Source: Tenacibaculum dicentrarchi (lineage in GTDB: Bacteria; Bacteroidota; Bacteroidia; Flavobacteriales; Flavobacteriaceae). From it: 64,000 bases of DNA. The stretch covers positions 1 through 64,000 of the forward strand of contig NZ_OESZ01000003.1 in assembly GCF_900239345.1 (NCBI RefSeq), given 5' to 3'. The notes under the pieces are model-generated. The model ran no database searches. It worked only from the letters and a program-made list of their open reading frames with translations, and had not been told where the DNA came from. Position 1 is the stretch's first letter. Every line of letters starts with the position of its first letter. The translations under genes and the position numbers were made by a program. Shown here in pieces: positions 48,275 to 57,417 of this stretch.

Positions 48275-49621
48275 ATGAAGATTATTATAGCTGGGGCTGG
48301 AGACGTTGGTTTTCATTTAGCCAAACTCCTTTCTTACGAATCTCAAGATACTTATGTAATTGATTCTGATGGCGAAAAGCTTGATTATATCAACAATCAT
48401 TTAGATGTTATCACCAAAAAAGGCGATGCAACTTCTATTAATTTATTAAAAGAACTTGGCATTTCCGATGCTGATTTATTACTAGCGGTTACCGAAAATC
48501 AAAATACGAATTTTACCATATCGGTAATTGGAAAAGCTTTAGGCGTAAAAAAAACAATTGCTAGAATTAATAATCCTGAATTTTTAAAGAACGATAGCAT
48601 CAATTTTAAAGATTTTGGTGTAGATTTTATGATTTCTCCTGAAGCTTTAGCAGCCGAAGAAATAAAATTACTGTTAAATCAATCTTCTTTTAACGATACT
48701 GTTACTTTTGAAAATGGTGTCTTTAATATTATGGGAACAACCCTTGGGTATAAATCACCCATATTAAATTTAAGCGTTAAAGAAGCTAAAGAAAAATTTA
48801 GTTTAGTTGATTTTATTACCATCGCTATAAAACGAGAAGGTACTGCACAAACGATTATTCCTCGCGGCGACACGACCTATAAAATGAACGATCAAGTTTA
48901 TTTTTCAGTCCCAAATTATAGCATTGACAAATTACATCCAATTATTGGTAAAGAACAAATAGATATTAAAAATGTAATGATTCTTGGCGGTAGTAATATC
49001 GGAAGAAAAACATCTAAAAGTCTTTGTAGTGCTAATTTTAAAGTAAAACTTATTGAACGTAAACGAGAAAAAGCATTGCACCTTGCCGAAGAACTAATAG
49101 ATACACTAATTATTCATGGAGATGGTAGAGATTTAGAACTTTTAGAGGATGAAAATATTCGAGAAATGGATGCTTTTATTGCTGTAACTGGCGATTCTGA
49201 GACAAATATTATGTCTTGCTTAGTCGCTAAATCGAAAGGAGTTAAAAAAACCGTTGCTTTAGTTGAAAATATGGATTATATCAATATATCACAAACTATT
49301 GGAATTGATACCCTTATTAATAAAAAATTAATTGCAGCAAGTAATATTTTCCGACACATCCGTAAAGGCGAAATTTTAGCCTTGGCAAATTTACATAATA
49401 TTGATGCTGAAGTTTTTGAATTTGAAGTACAAAAAAATGCAAAAGTAACTCTAAAACCAATTAAAGAATTACGCTTTCCTAGAGAAGCTGTTTTTGGTGG
49501 TGTTATTAGAGATGGAAAAGCTCATATGTCTTTTGGTGATTTTCAATTACAAAGCGGCGATAAAGCAATCGTTTTTTGTTTACCTGAAGCAATATCAATT
49601 GTAGAAGAACTATTCAACTAA
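48275..49621 (+). CDS. trkA: Trk potassium uptake regulatory subunit TrkA
   Basis: From ATG 48275 the protein has 448 residues: two tandem RCK modules, each an NAD-binding Rossmann domain plus a C-lobe. The first opens MKIIIAGAGDVGFHLAKLL, the second has VMILGGSNIGRKTSKSL. TrkA forms a cytoplasmic ring that gates the TrkH channel in response to nucleotides. Its stop overlaps the trkH start by one base (TAATG), so they are translationally coupled. The family length of about 450 fits. Confidence 0.95.
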   Translation: MKIIIAGAGDVGFHLAKLLSYESQDTYVIDSDGEKLDYINNHLDVITKKGDATSINLLKELGISDADLLLAVTENQNTNFTISVIGKALGVKKTIARINNPEFLKNDSINFKDFGVDFMISPEALAAEEIKLLLNQSSFNDTVTFENGVFNIMGTTLGYKSPILNLSVKEAKEKFSLVDFITIAIKREGTAQTIIPRGDTTYKMNDQVYFSVPNYSIDKLHPIIGKEQIDIKNVMILGGSNIGRKTSKSLCSANFKVKLIERKREKALHLAEELIDTLIIHGDGRDLELLEDENIREMDAFIAVTGDSETNIMSCLVAKSKGVKKTVALVENMDYINISQTIGIDTLINKKLIAASNIFRHIRKGEILALANLHNIDAEVFEFEVQKNAKVTLKPIKELRFPREAVFGGVIRDGKAHMSFGDFQLQSGDKAIVFCLPEAISIVEELFN

Positions 49622-51120
49622 TGGAAAATTTCAATCTAAAGTTAATTTATCGATTTTTAGGGATAACAGCCGTTCTTAATGGTTTATTCATGTGGTTTTC
49701 ATTACCTTTTAGTTTTTATTATAATGAACCTTCTAAATGGGGAATATTAAATGCAGGACTAATAACAGTAGCTTCTGGTTTAATTCTATTTTTTTTTAAT
49801 AAACCTATTACTAAAAAAATTAAAAAAAAAGAAGGCTACCTTATTGTTACTTTAGGTTGGCTTATTTTAACGATTACTGGAATGCTCCCTTACTTATTAT
49901 CGGGAAGTATTCCTAGTATTACCAACGCTCTGTTTGAAACTATTTCAGGCTATTCAACCACAGGTTCATCTATTTTAACAGATATAGAATCGATGCCTAA
50001 AGGAATTCTGTTTTGGCGTAGCGCTACGCATTGGATTGGTGGAATGGGAATTATTGTGCTTACCATTGCTATATTACCTTTGTTAGGAATTGGTGGTATG
50101 CAATTATTTATGGCAGAAGCACCTGGTCCTTCGGCCGATAAATTACATCCTCGTATTACCGATACAGCAAAACGTTTATGGTTAATTTACGTATTGCTTA
50201 CATTTGTAGAATTTTTACTTTTAAAAGTTGCGGGTATGGGATGGTTTGACGCTTTAAATCACGCCATGGCAACTATTAGTACTGGTGGTTTTTCAACAAA
50301 AAATGCTAGTGTTGCTCATTGGAATGGCTCGCCATTTATACAATATATTATCATATTTTTTATGTTTTTAGCCGGTATAAACTTTGTGCTAACTTACTTT
50401 GCTCTAAAAGGAAAGGTTAGGAAGGTTATCCAAAGTGAGGAATTTAAGTATTATTTATTTGGCGTTTTAGGAATTTCTAGTACTATCGCTATCATGATTA
50501 TTTTTAATCAAGATCCTTCATTACATACCTCTATTGAACACCCAATGGTATATGGTAACGTTGAAAGCGCTATAAGACACTCATTATTTTCTGTACTATC
50601 AGTAATAACAACTACAGGTTTTGTTACGGCTGATTTTACCATGTGGAATTACTTTATTACAGCTATTTTCTTTTCATTATTTTTCTTAGGTGGCTCGGCA
50701 GGTTCTACCTCTGGTGGGGTTAAAATTGTACGACATATTATTTTATTAAAAAGCAGTTTTTTAGAATTTAAAAAAACCTTACATCCTAATGCAATCATAC
50801 CTGTTCGTTATGACGGTAAAGCGGTTAAACAAACTATTGTTTTTAATATTTTATCCTTCTTTGTATTATATATGTTCATTTTTATTATGGGAACAATTAT
50901 TCTTGCTTTCTTCGGATTAGATTTTTATTCAGCATTAGCTGCATGTGCTTCCTCTTTAGGAAACATTGGTCCAGGCTTAGGTAGCGTAAGTCCTGTTGAT
51001 AATTTTAATCATTTATCTACAGGGGCAAAATTATTTTGTTCTTTTTTAATGCTTATCGGACGTTTAGAACTCTTTACTGTATTAATTTTATTTACTCCTT
51101 TCTTTTGGCGTAAAAACTAA
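49621..51120 (+). CDS. trkH: Trk potassium uptake transmembrane subunit TrkH
   Basis: The 499-residue membrane protein has four repeated pore modules. Filter-like segments include SGYSTTGSSIL, MATISTGGFSTKN, VITTTGFVTADF and SSLGNIGPGLG. It takes up K+ using the proton or membrane-potential gradient and is gated by the TrkA ring. Coupled with trkA, it is the last gene of the pair. Confidence 0.95.
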   Translation: MENFNLKLIYRFLGITAVLNGLFMWFSLPFSFYYNEPSKWGILNAGLITVASGLILFFFNKPITKKIKKKEGYLIVTLGWLILTITGMLPYLLSGSIPSITNALFETISGYSTTGSSILTDIESMPKGILFWRSATHWIGGMGIIVLTIAILPLLGIGGMQLFMAEAPGPSADKLHPRITDTAKRLWLIYVLLTFVEFLLLKVAGMGWFDALNHAMATISTGGFSTKNASVAHWNGSPFIQYIIIFFMFLAGINFVLTYFALKGKVRKVIQSEEFKYYLFGVLGISSTIAIMIIFNQDPSLHTSIEHPMVYGNVESAIRHSLFSVLSVITTTGFVTADFTMWNYFITAIFFSLFFLGGSAGSTSGGVKIVRHIILLKSSFLEFKKTLHPNAIIPVRYDGKAVKQTIVFNILSFFVLYMFIFIMGTIILAFFGLDFYSALAACASSLGNIGPGLGSVSPVDNFNHLSTGAKLFCSFLMLIGRLELFTVLILFTPFFWRKN

Positions 51121-51229
51121 ACATAACAACCTGAAAAACAAATATATCCTTATAATAACATTAAAAAAACAAATACAAAACATTCGTAAATAAACAATAA
51201 ATTACCTTCGTTTCATTAACTTATAAGCT

Positions 51230-53413
51230 ATGAAACATATGTACTTTTTTAAATTATTGATAGGAATATTTTTTTTATCAGCAATCAAAATAAACGCACA
51301 AACAACAGGTGATATTATTTTTACAGGTTTTAATGCCGATGGCGATAAAGATTTTTCTATTGCTATACTAGCCCCTATTCCTGCAAACTCTACGCTTTAT
51401 ATTTCTGATAAAGAAACCGATGGACTTGGAGGTTTTACCACTGGAGAAGGTAGTTTAACTTGGCTTACAGGTAGCAATATAATTCCTGCAGGAACTGTTG
51501 TCACTTTTACAGATATTGACAATGCTACTAACCCTAACTTTGGAGTATCAATAGGTAGTATTACAAGGCTTGGAGGTTTTAACTTAACCACCACCACAAA
51601 AGATGCTCTTTTTATTTATGTTGGAACTGATGTTAATACTCCAATAACTTTTATTACCGCACTTCAAATAGGAAACGATACAACTCAACTTGGAACTTAT
51701 AATTCCGATGGTATTACCTTAAAAGGAACAAATTTAAAAAAAGGTATTTCTATCATTACTTTTGATGCTTCTGCAACCCCAGATGGAGCTGTTTATAAAG
51801 GTGATAAAATAGGGCAAAACTCTTTTGCTGATTATTATTCTTTAATTGCTGATGTTGAAAATAATTGGACAAATGTTGTAAATGGAAATGGTGAATTATT
51901 ACTACCCTTTTCTTCGGATAAATTCTCTATTATCAATGCTACTTGGAATGGTAATACCAATAATAGTTGGACAACAGCAACGAACTGGAATTCAGGAAGT
52001 GTTCCTACAACTACTAGTGATGTTTTAATTCCTAACGGGCTTAATAAGTACCCTACAATAATAAATCCAACAACAGTAAAAGGAATTACAATCGAAAATG
52101 GTGCTTCTTTAATTGCAAATTCAAATGTTACTGGAACAGTTATTTACCAAAGAAATTTAACTGCTAATTGGCATTTAGTTAGCTCACCTGTTACGGGTGA
52201 AACCACCAATAATTTAATTACAAATCACATTTTTGCTCAAGGAACTGCTGGAGGTCGAATAGGAATTGCACCTTATAAAAACGATGGAACTACCTGGAAT
52301 TATCAAACAAAATCATCCGAAGAAAATATCGAAAAAGGAGCTGGTTTTTCTGTAAAACTAGCTACCCCTGGAAATTTAAAATTTAGAGGTAAAATTAATC
52401 ATTTAACCGTAAATACACCTGTTACAAAAAATGAAAATGGCTATAATTTAATTGGAAATCCCTACACTTCGTACTTAAATAGTAACACTTTTTTAACTCA
52501 AAATAGTACTCTTCTAACCTCTCAAACTATTTGGATTTGGAACGGTACTAATTATGAAACAAAAGTTGCTGCCGATGCTTTTATTTTAGCACCTGCACAA
52601 GGTTTTTTTATGGATGCCAACGCTGACGGAAATATCTCTTTTAACAACACTAATCAGCAACACCAAACAACCGATACTTTTAAAAGAAGTAGCCGAACAG
52701 AAATACATCTAAGCGCTACCGATAATACGACTAATAAAAAAAGTAACACCAAATTATACTATATAAAAGGTACTACAACAGGTTTTGATAATGGTTATGA
52801 CGGAGCGCAATTTAAAGGGTTTATAAGTGATTTTTCAATAACAACACAGTTAGTTTCTCAAAATAAAGGTGAAAATTATGCCATTCAATCTTTGCCTATC
52901 AATACCATGAAAAACACCGTTATTCCAATACATTTAAAAGCAAATGCCGGTAATGAAATTATGTTTTCGGCAAACTCAATGAATTTACCAACTAATATCA
53001 ATGTTTATTTAGAAGATAAAATCAATGGGGTTTTTACTAATTTATCAAAAGAAAATTATACGGTTATTCTAAACAATAATACATCGCAATTTTATCTTCA
53101 CACAAGCGATAAAAACCCAAAAATTAACACTATTCAAGAAAACTTAAATGAAAATACGCAAAATGTAGCTATTTATGCGTCAGCAAATAATACACTAACA
53201 ATTACAGGTTTACCATCAACAAATTTTTCAGAAAATACTTCAAAAAACGCTTCTATAAAAATCTATTCTATTTTAGGAGAAAAAATTATCAGCAAGCAAT
53301 TTAAAACAGCAGCTATAAACGTAATTCAACTACCTAAAACATCAAAAGGAATTTATATTATTGAGTTAAATTCTAATTTAGGTAAAATTACTAAAAAAAT
53401 TATCTTAAACTAA
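51230..53413 (+). CDS. T9SS-exported protein with C-terminal sorting domain
   Basis: The 727-residue product has a signal peptide (1 to about 23, IKINAQ). An N-terminal domain (about 25-235: TGDIIFTGFNADGDKDFSIA, TLYISDKETDG) resembles lamin-tail/LTD-like surface domains. A middle part has WNGNTNNSWTTATNWNSG and GWNLIGNPY-like segments (NWHLVSSPVTGE, GYNLIGNPYTSYL). The type A T9SS sorting domain closes the protein (KIYSILGEKIISKQ, TSKGIYIIELNSNLGKITKK). It is expected at the cell surface or secreted; the activity is not known. An alternative start is the ATG at 51239. A small gene follows 5 bp downstream. Confidence 0.78.
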   Translation: MKHMYFFKLLIGIFFLSAIKINAQTTGDIIFTGFNADGDKDFSIAILAPIPANSTLYISDKETDGLGGFTTGEGSLTWLTGSNIIPAGTVVTFTDIDNATNPNFGVSIGSITRLGGFNLTTTTKDALFIYVGTDVNTPITFITALQIGNDTTQLGTYNSDGITLKGTNLKKGISIITFDASATPDGAVYKGDKIGQNSFADYYSLIADVENNWTNVVNGNGELLLPFSSDKFSIINATWNGNTNNSWTTATNWNSGSVPTTTSDVLIPNGLNKYPTIINPTTVKGITIENGASLIANSNVTGTVIYQRNLTANWHLVSSPVTGETTNNLITNHIFAQGTAGGRIGIAPYKNDGTTWNYQTKSSEENIEKGAGFSVKLATPGNLKFRGKINHLTVNTPVTKNENGYNLIGNPYTSYLNSNTFLTQNSTLLTSQTIWIWNGTNYETKVAADAFILAPAQGFFMDANADGNISFNNTNQQHQTTDTFKRSSRTEIHLSATDNTTNKKSNTKLYYIKGTTTGFDNGYDGAQFKGFISDFSITTQLVSQNKGENYAIQSLPINTMKNTVIPIHLKANAGNEIMFSANSMNLPTNINVYLEDKINGVFTNLSKENYTVILNNNTSQFYLHTSDKNPKINTIQENLNENTQNVAIYASANNTLTITGLPSTNFSENTSKNASIKIYSILGEKIISKQFKTAAINVIQLPKTSKGIYIIELNSNLGKITKKIILN

Positions 53414-53418
53414 AAATC

Positions 53419-53577
53419 ATGAAAAAAACACCCGAAAACATTTCTAGAAAAGAGGCGTTAAAAAAAATAAAAAACTATGGTAAGTATGCTAGCTTAACCG
53501 CTTTAGGAACTTATTTGATATTAAACCCTCAAAAAGCACAGGCAGCTAGTTTAGTTCCTCCTGGCAATAAGTTTTAA
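53419..53577 (+). CDS. Small 52-residue companion of the T9SS protein
   Basis: The peptide reads MKKTPENISRKEALKKIKNYG, then a hydrophobic helix (about 23-36) and AQAASLVPPGNKF. It starts 5 bp after the T9SS gene stop and a terminator follows. Similar tiny proteins with SRKEALKK and a hydrophobic segment occur next to T9SS cargo genes in flavobacteria as I recall them, but none has a known function. It could be a twin-arginine-like or membrane-anchored small protein; no RR pair is present. Confidence 0.6.
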   Translation: MKKTPENISRKEALKKIKNYGKYASLTALGTYLILNPQKAQAASLVPPGNKF

Positions 53578-53594
53578 AAACACATTTTTACTTC

Positions 53595-53625
53595 AAAAAA
53601 CCCTCGAAATTTCGAGGGTTTTTTA
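53595..53625 (+). terminator. Terminator after the T9SS pair
   Basis: AAAAAACCCTCGAAA abuts its reverse complement TTTCGAGGGTTTTTT, a 15-bp palindrome beginning 17 bp after the small gene. Confidence 0.85.
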
Positions 53626-53687
53626 TTTCTATAAAACAATTAATTTTTTTTTAACATAAAAAAACTCTAAATTAATAGTATTACTGT

Positions 53688-53695
53688 TAAATTTG
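53688..53695 (+). promoter_or_regulatory. tetR-exporter operon promoter, -7 element
   Basis: TAAATTTG is an exact TAnnTTTG match ending 18 bp before the TetR start. No clear -33 TTG is present. Confidence 0.55.
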
Positions 53696-53713
53696 CGTAT
53701 ATAATTTTTACTT

Positions 53714-54397
53714 ATGAAAAATTTCTTATCAAACATAAAAATTGAAATACCTGTTGGAATATATATTAAAGACCCCGAAACATCCGACTTAGGCAAACGA
53801 ATTATAGAAAACAGTATTAAATTAATAGAAGATATAGGTTTTGAAAATTTCAACTTTAAAAAATTAGGGAAATTAATAGGCTCTAATGAAAGCTCTATTT
53901 ACAGATATTTTGAAAGTAAACACAAACTTCTGATGTATTTAACCTCTTGGTATTGGGGATGGATACAATATCAATTAGTTATAGAAACTTACAGTATTCA
54001 TAATTCAGAAGAAAAATTAATAAAAGCAATTCAAATATTAACAAAAACAACCGAGCAAGACAGTAATTTCTCGCATATTAATGAGGTTTTATTAAACTTA
54101 ATTGTAATTAATGAAAACTCTAAATCATATTCAACAAAAGAAGTCGATACCGAAAATAAAGAAGGTTTTTTTAAATTATATAAAGAAGTTGTAAAACGTT
54201 TAGCTGATATAATAACTAATTATAATAATAGCTATCAACATCCGCTTACACTAGCTAGTACAATTATTGAAGGTGCATTACATCAACAATTTATTAAGCA
54301 ACATTTTAAGTCGCTAACAAATTGCGATAAGACTACTTCTCCAACTTCATTTTTTATCGATTTAACTCTTAATACGCTTTCAAATGGCAGAAAATAA
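53714..54397 (+). CDS. TetR/AcrR-family transcriptional regulator
   Basis: The 227-residue protein has an HTH (about 30-75) with IGFENFNFKKLGKLIGSNES and SSIYRYFESKHKLLMYLTSW, the TetR recognition helix. The C-terminal ligand domain is helical and variable. Its last 14 bp overlap the ABC transporter gene, so it heads the exporter operon and probably represses it. The ligand is unknown. Confidence 0.88.
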   Translation: MKNFLSNIKIEIPVGIYIKDPETSDLGKRIIENSIKLIEDIGFENFNFKKLGKLIGSNESSIYRYFESKHKLLMYLTSWYWGWIQYQLVIETYSIHNSEEKLIKAIQILTKTTEQDSNFSHINEVLLNLIVINENSKSYSTKEVDTENKEGFFKLYKEVVKRLADIITNYNNSYQHPLTLASTIIEGALHQQFIKQHFKSLTNCDKTTSPTSFFIDLTLNTLSNGRK

Positions 54398-56048
54398 CCC
54401 ATTAACACCTTGGAAACGGTTTTTAGGACTTTTAAAATTAGAAAAAAAAGATATTTTACAAATATCTTATTATGCCATATTTGAAGGAATTGTAGCATTA
54501 TCACTTCCTTTAGGAATACAGGCAATTATCAATTTATTACAAGGTGCACAAATTTCGGCATCGTGGGTAGTTCTTGTAATACTTGTTACAGGTGGCGTAG
54601 CTTTTAGTGGCGTATTAAAACTAATGCAAATTAGAATTATAGAAACCATACAACAACGTATTTTTACAAGAGCATCTTTAGAACTTAGTTATCGTTTTCC
54701 TAAAATAAAAATGAGCGAATTAAGAAATTACTATCCTCCTGAATTAGCCAATCGTTTTTTTGATACGCTTACCATTCAAAAAGGAATTTCAAAAATTTTA
54801 ATTGATGTTCCTTCGGCTTTTTTACAGATAATTTTTGCTTTATTATTATTGTCTTTTTACCATCCTTTTTTCATTTTATTTGGTCTTTTACTACTACTAT
54901 TGATTTATCTTGTATTTAAATACACCGCCAAAATTGGATTAGAAACCAGTTTAATTGAATCTAAAAATAAATATAAAGTAGCACATTGGTTACAAGAAAT
55001 AGCCAGAACAATTATCAGTTTTAAAGTATCAGGAAAAACAAAATTAGCCTTAGATAAAAGCGATAACTTAGTCTCTGATTATTTAAAATCAAGAGATAGT
55101 CATTTTAAAATATTAATCATTCAATATATTCAAATGATTAGTTTTAAGGTAATTGTAACCGCTGGTTTGTTATTAATGGGAGGTTTTTTAGTGTTAAATC
55201 AGAAAATGAATATCGGACAATTTGTAGCCTCTGAAATAATTATTTTATTGATAATAAGTTCTGTTGAAAAATTAATTTTAGGCTTAGAATCCTTTTACGA
55301 TGTGCTTACTTCTATTGAAAAATTAGGACAAGTTATTGATAAACCTATCGAGAATCAACAAGGAAGTACTGTGAGCGATAGCAAACCTTTTAAAATTGAA
55401 ATTCAAAATATTTACTATACTATTTTTGAAAAAGAAAATCCTATTTTAAAAGATATTTCATTTGTTATAGCCCCAAAAGACCGAATATTAATTCAAGGAG
55501 AAAGTGGTGCTGGAAAATCGAGTTTAATACAACTTATTGCAGGAATTACAAGCCTTACTGCTGGAAATATTTTTGTGAATGATTTATCGATAAAAAGCCT
55601 ACAAATTAATAATTATAGAGCCTATTTAGGAATGTCATTATCCGAAGAAAATCCGTTTGAAGGAAGCATTCGAGAAAATGTAACTTTTGGAAATACCGAA
55701 ATTACAGATGACGAAATTTATACTATTTTCGACATTATTGGCTTAACTGATTTTTTAAAACATCAAGAAAATGGCTTAGAAACCCAACTAAAACCCGAAG
55801 GAAAACATATTGGTTATACCATTTCTAAAAAAATTATTCTGGCAAGAGCAATCATCAAAAAGCCAAAACTTTTAATTTTAGAAGATCCTTTAGACCAATT
55901 TGAAAAAAAAGAAGCCAATAAAATTATCGATTTTATTACAAGCCCTTCCCAAAAATGGAGCTTAATTATTGTGAGTAGTAACGATAAATGGGAAGAAAAA
56001 TGCACTAAAAAAATTACGCTTCATAAAGGTAAAATCATTAATAAATAA
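54384..56048 (+). CDS. ABC exporter (fused permease-ATPase) with degenerate ATPase motifs
   Basis: The 554-residue protein has a type I exporter membrane domain (about 1-320, five to six helices) and an ABC ATPase (about 335-554). It lacks an N-terminal C39 peptidase. Walker A is intact (GESGAGKSS, 372-380). The Q-loop Gln is Ser (GMSLSEENPFEG). The LSGGQ signature is replaced by IGYTI just before SKKIILARA. Walker B is LLILED (496-501), so the usual Asp-Glu are Glu-Asp. The H-loop His is Ser (IIVSSND). This could be an ATP-binding but slow or non-hydrolysing exporter, or one with unusual chemistry. It sits with HlyD and TolC genes, so a trans-envelope type I-like system is indicated. Confidence 0.85.
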   Translation: MAENNPLTPWKRFLGLLKLEKKDILQISYYAIFEGIVALSLPLGIQAIINLLQGAQISASWVVLVILVTGGVAFSGVLKLMQIRIIETIQQRIFTRASLELSYRFPKIKMSELRNYYPPELANRFFDTLTIQKGISKILIDVPSAFLQIIFALLLLSFYHPFFILFGLLLLLLIYLVFKYTAKIGLETSLIESKNKYKVAHWLQEIARTIISFKVSGKTKLALDKSDNLVSDYLKSRDSHFKILIIQYIQMISFKVIVTAGLLLMGGFLVLNQKMNIGQFVASEIIILLIISSVEKLILGLESFYDVLTSIEKLGQVIDKPIENQQGSTVSDSKPFKIEIQNIYYTIFEKENPILKDISFVIAPKDRILIQGESGAGKSSLIQLIAGITSLTAGNIFVNDLSIKSLQINNYRAYLGMSLSEENPFEGSIRENVTFGNTEITDDEIYTIFDIIGLTDFLKHQENGLETQLKPEGKHIGYTISKKIILARAIIKKPKLLILEDPLDQFEKKEANKIIDFITSPSQKWSLIIVSSNDKWEEKCTKKITLHKGKIINK

Positions 56049-56061
56049 ATCAACAGAAGTA

Positions 56062-57417
56062 ATGTTACATATTTCAAATAATAGTATTTCTAATCAAATT
56101 GATTTGAGTAATTTTAAATCAGGAAAAAAAATATTTAAAAAAGAACATCATAAATTATTTAGAAAATTTTTACTTTTCTTTTTATTGATGTTAATCATAA
56201 CGCTATTTTTACCATGGACACAAAATGTTTCTAGTACAGGTAATGTAACTACTTTAAAACCAAATCAACGTCCGCAAACATTACAATCTCAAATTCCTGG
56301 AAGAATTGAGCAGTGGTTTGTACAAGAAGGTGATTTTGTAAAAAAAGGCGATACAATTTTACGTATTTCAGAAATAAAAAGTAATTATTTTGATGATAAA
56401 CTTGCCGAAAGAACAGGTAATCAGTTAAACTCTAAAAGTCTTTCTGGTAAATCATATACTAATAAAATAAGTGCTTTAAAAAGGCAAATTTTAGCGATAA
56501 GAAACGAACAAAAATTAAAATCGGAACAAGCAAAAAATAAATTAAAACAAGCTTACTTAAAAGTTAAAAGTGATAGTATTGATTTAGAAACCGTTATTTT
56601 AAAACAACATATAGCCAAAATTCAATATGATAGAACTTTTACCCTACAAAAAGAAGGTTTAAAAGCGACTAAAGATGTTGAAGAAAAAAGAGCTAAGCTA
56701 CAAGAATTTTCAGCCAAAGTTATTTCTCAAAAAAATAAATTATTAACCTCTAAAAATAATATTATCAATGCAAAGTTAGCTATTTCAGGTATTACAGCTA
56801 GTTATACTGATAAATTATCAAAAGCACAAAGTAGTTTGTACAGTGCTGAATCTGGCGCTTACGAAACAGAAGTACAAGTTTCTAAACTACAAACCAGCCT
56901 AGCTAATTACAATAAAAGAAGCTCTTTATTATATATTACAGCTCCGCTTGATGGTTACATAAATAAGGCAATAAAATCAGGAATTGGAGAAACTTTTAAA
57001 CAAGGTGAACAGTTAATAAATATTATGCCATCGGTCTACGATTTAGCAGTAGAAATGTATATAAAACCTATCGATTTACCATTGATACATATTAATGAAA
57101 AAGTACGTGTTCAGTTTGATGGTTGGCCTGCAATTGTTTTTAGTGGATGGCCAAATATGTCATCAGGAACTTATGAAGCTAAAATTATTGCTATCGAAAA
57201 TTTTATTAGTAGTAATGGTAAATACAGAGCATTAATTGTTCCTAATAATGATAAACAACCATGGCCAAAAGCTATTAGAGTCGGCTCAGGAGCAAAAACA
57301 ATTGCACTTTTAGAAAACGTACCTATTTGGTATGAATTATGGCGACAAATTAACAGTTTTCCGCCTAATTTTTATCAACCAAACACAAAAAAAATCGATT
57401 CTAAGAAAAAGAAATAA
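56062..57417 (+). CDS. HlyD-family periplasmic adaptor
   Basis: The 451-residue protein has one N-terminal membrane helix (about 35-52, FFLLMLIITLFLPW), a lipoyl/barrel-sandwich half (IPGRIEQWFVQEGDFVKKGD), a long coiled-coil hairpin (about 120-290), the second lipoyl half (APLDGYINKAIKSGIGETFK) and a beta-barrel with PSVYDLAVEMYIKPID. It links the ABC protein in the inner membrane to the TolC partner. It lies 13 bp after the ABC gene and overlaps the next gene by one base (TAATG). Confidence 0.9.
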   Translation: MLHISNNSISNQIDLSNFKSGKKIFKKEHHKLFRKFLLFFLLMLIITLFLPWTQNVSSTGNVTTLKPNQRPQTLQSQIPGRIEQWFVQEGDFVKKGDTILRISEIKSNYFDDKLAERTGNQLNSKSLSGKSYTNKISALKRQILAIRNEQKLKSEQAKNKLKQAYLKVKSDSIDLETVILKQHIAKIQYDRTFTLQKEGLKATKDVEEKRAKLQEFSAKVISQKNKLLTSKNNIINAKLAISGITASYTDKLSKAQSSLYSAESGAYETEVQVSKLQTSLANYNKRSSLLYITAPLDGYINKAIKSGIGETFKQGEQLINIMPSVYDLAVEMYIKPIDLPLIHINEKVRVQFDGWPAIVFSGWPNMSSGTYEAKIIAIENFISSNGKYRALIVPNNDKQPWPKAIRVGSGAKTIALLENVPIWYELWRQINSFPPNFYQPNTKKIDSKKKK

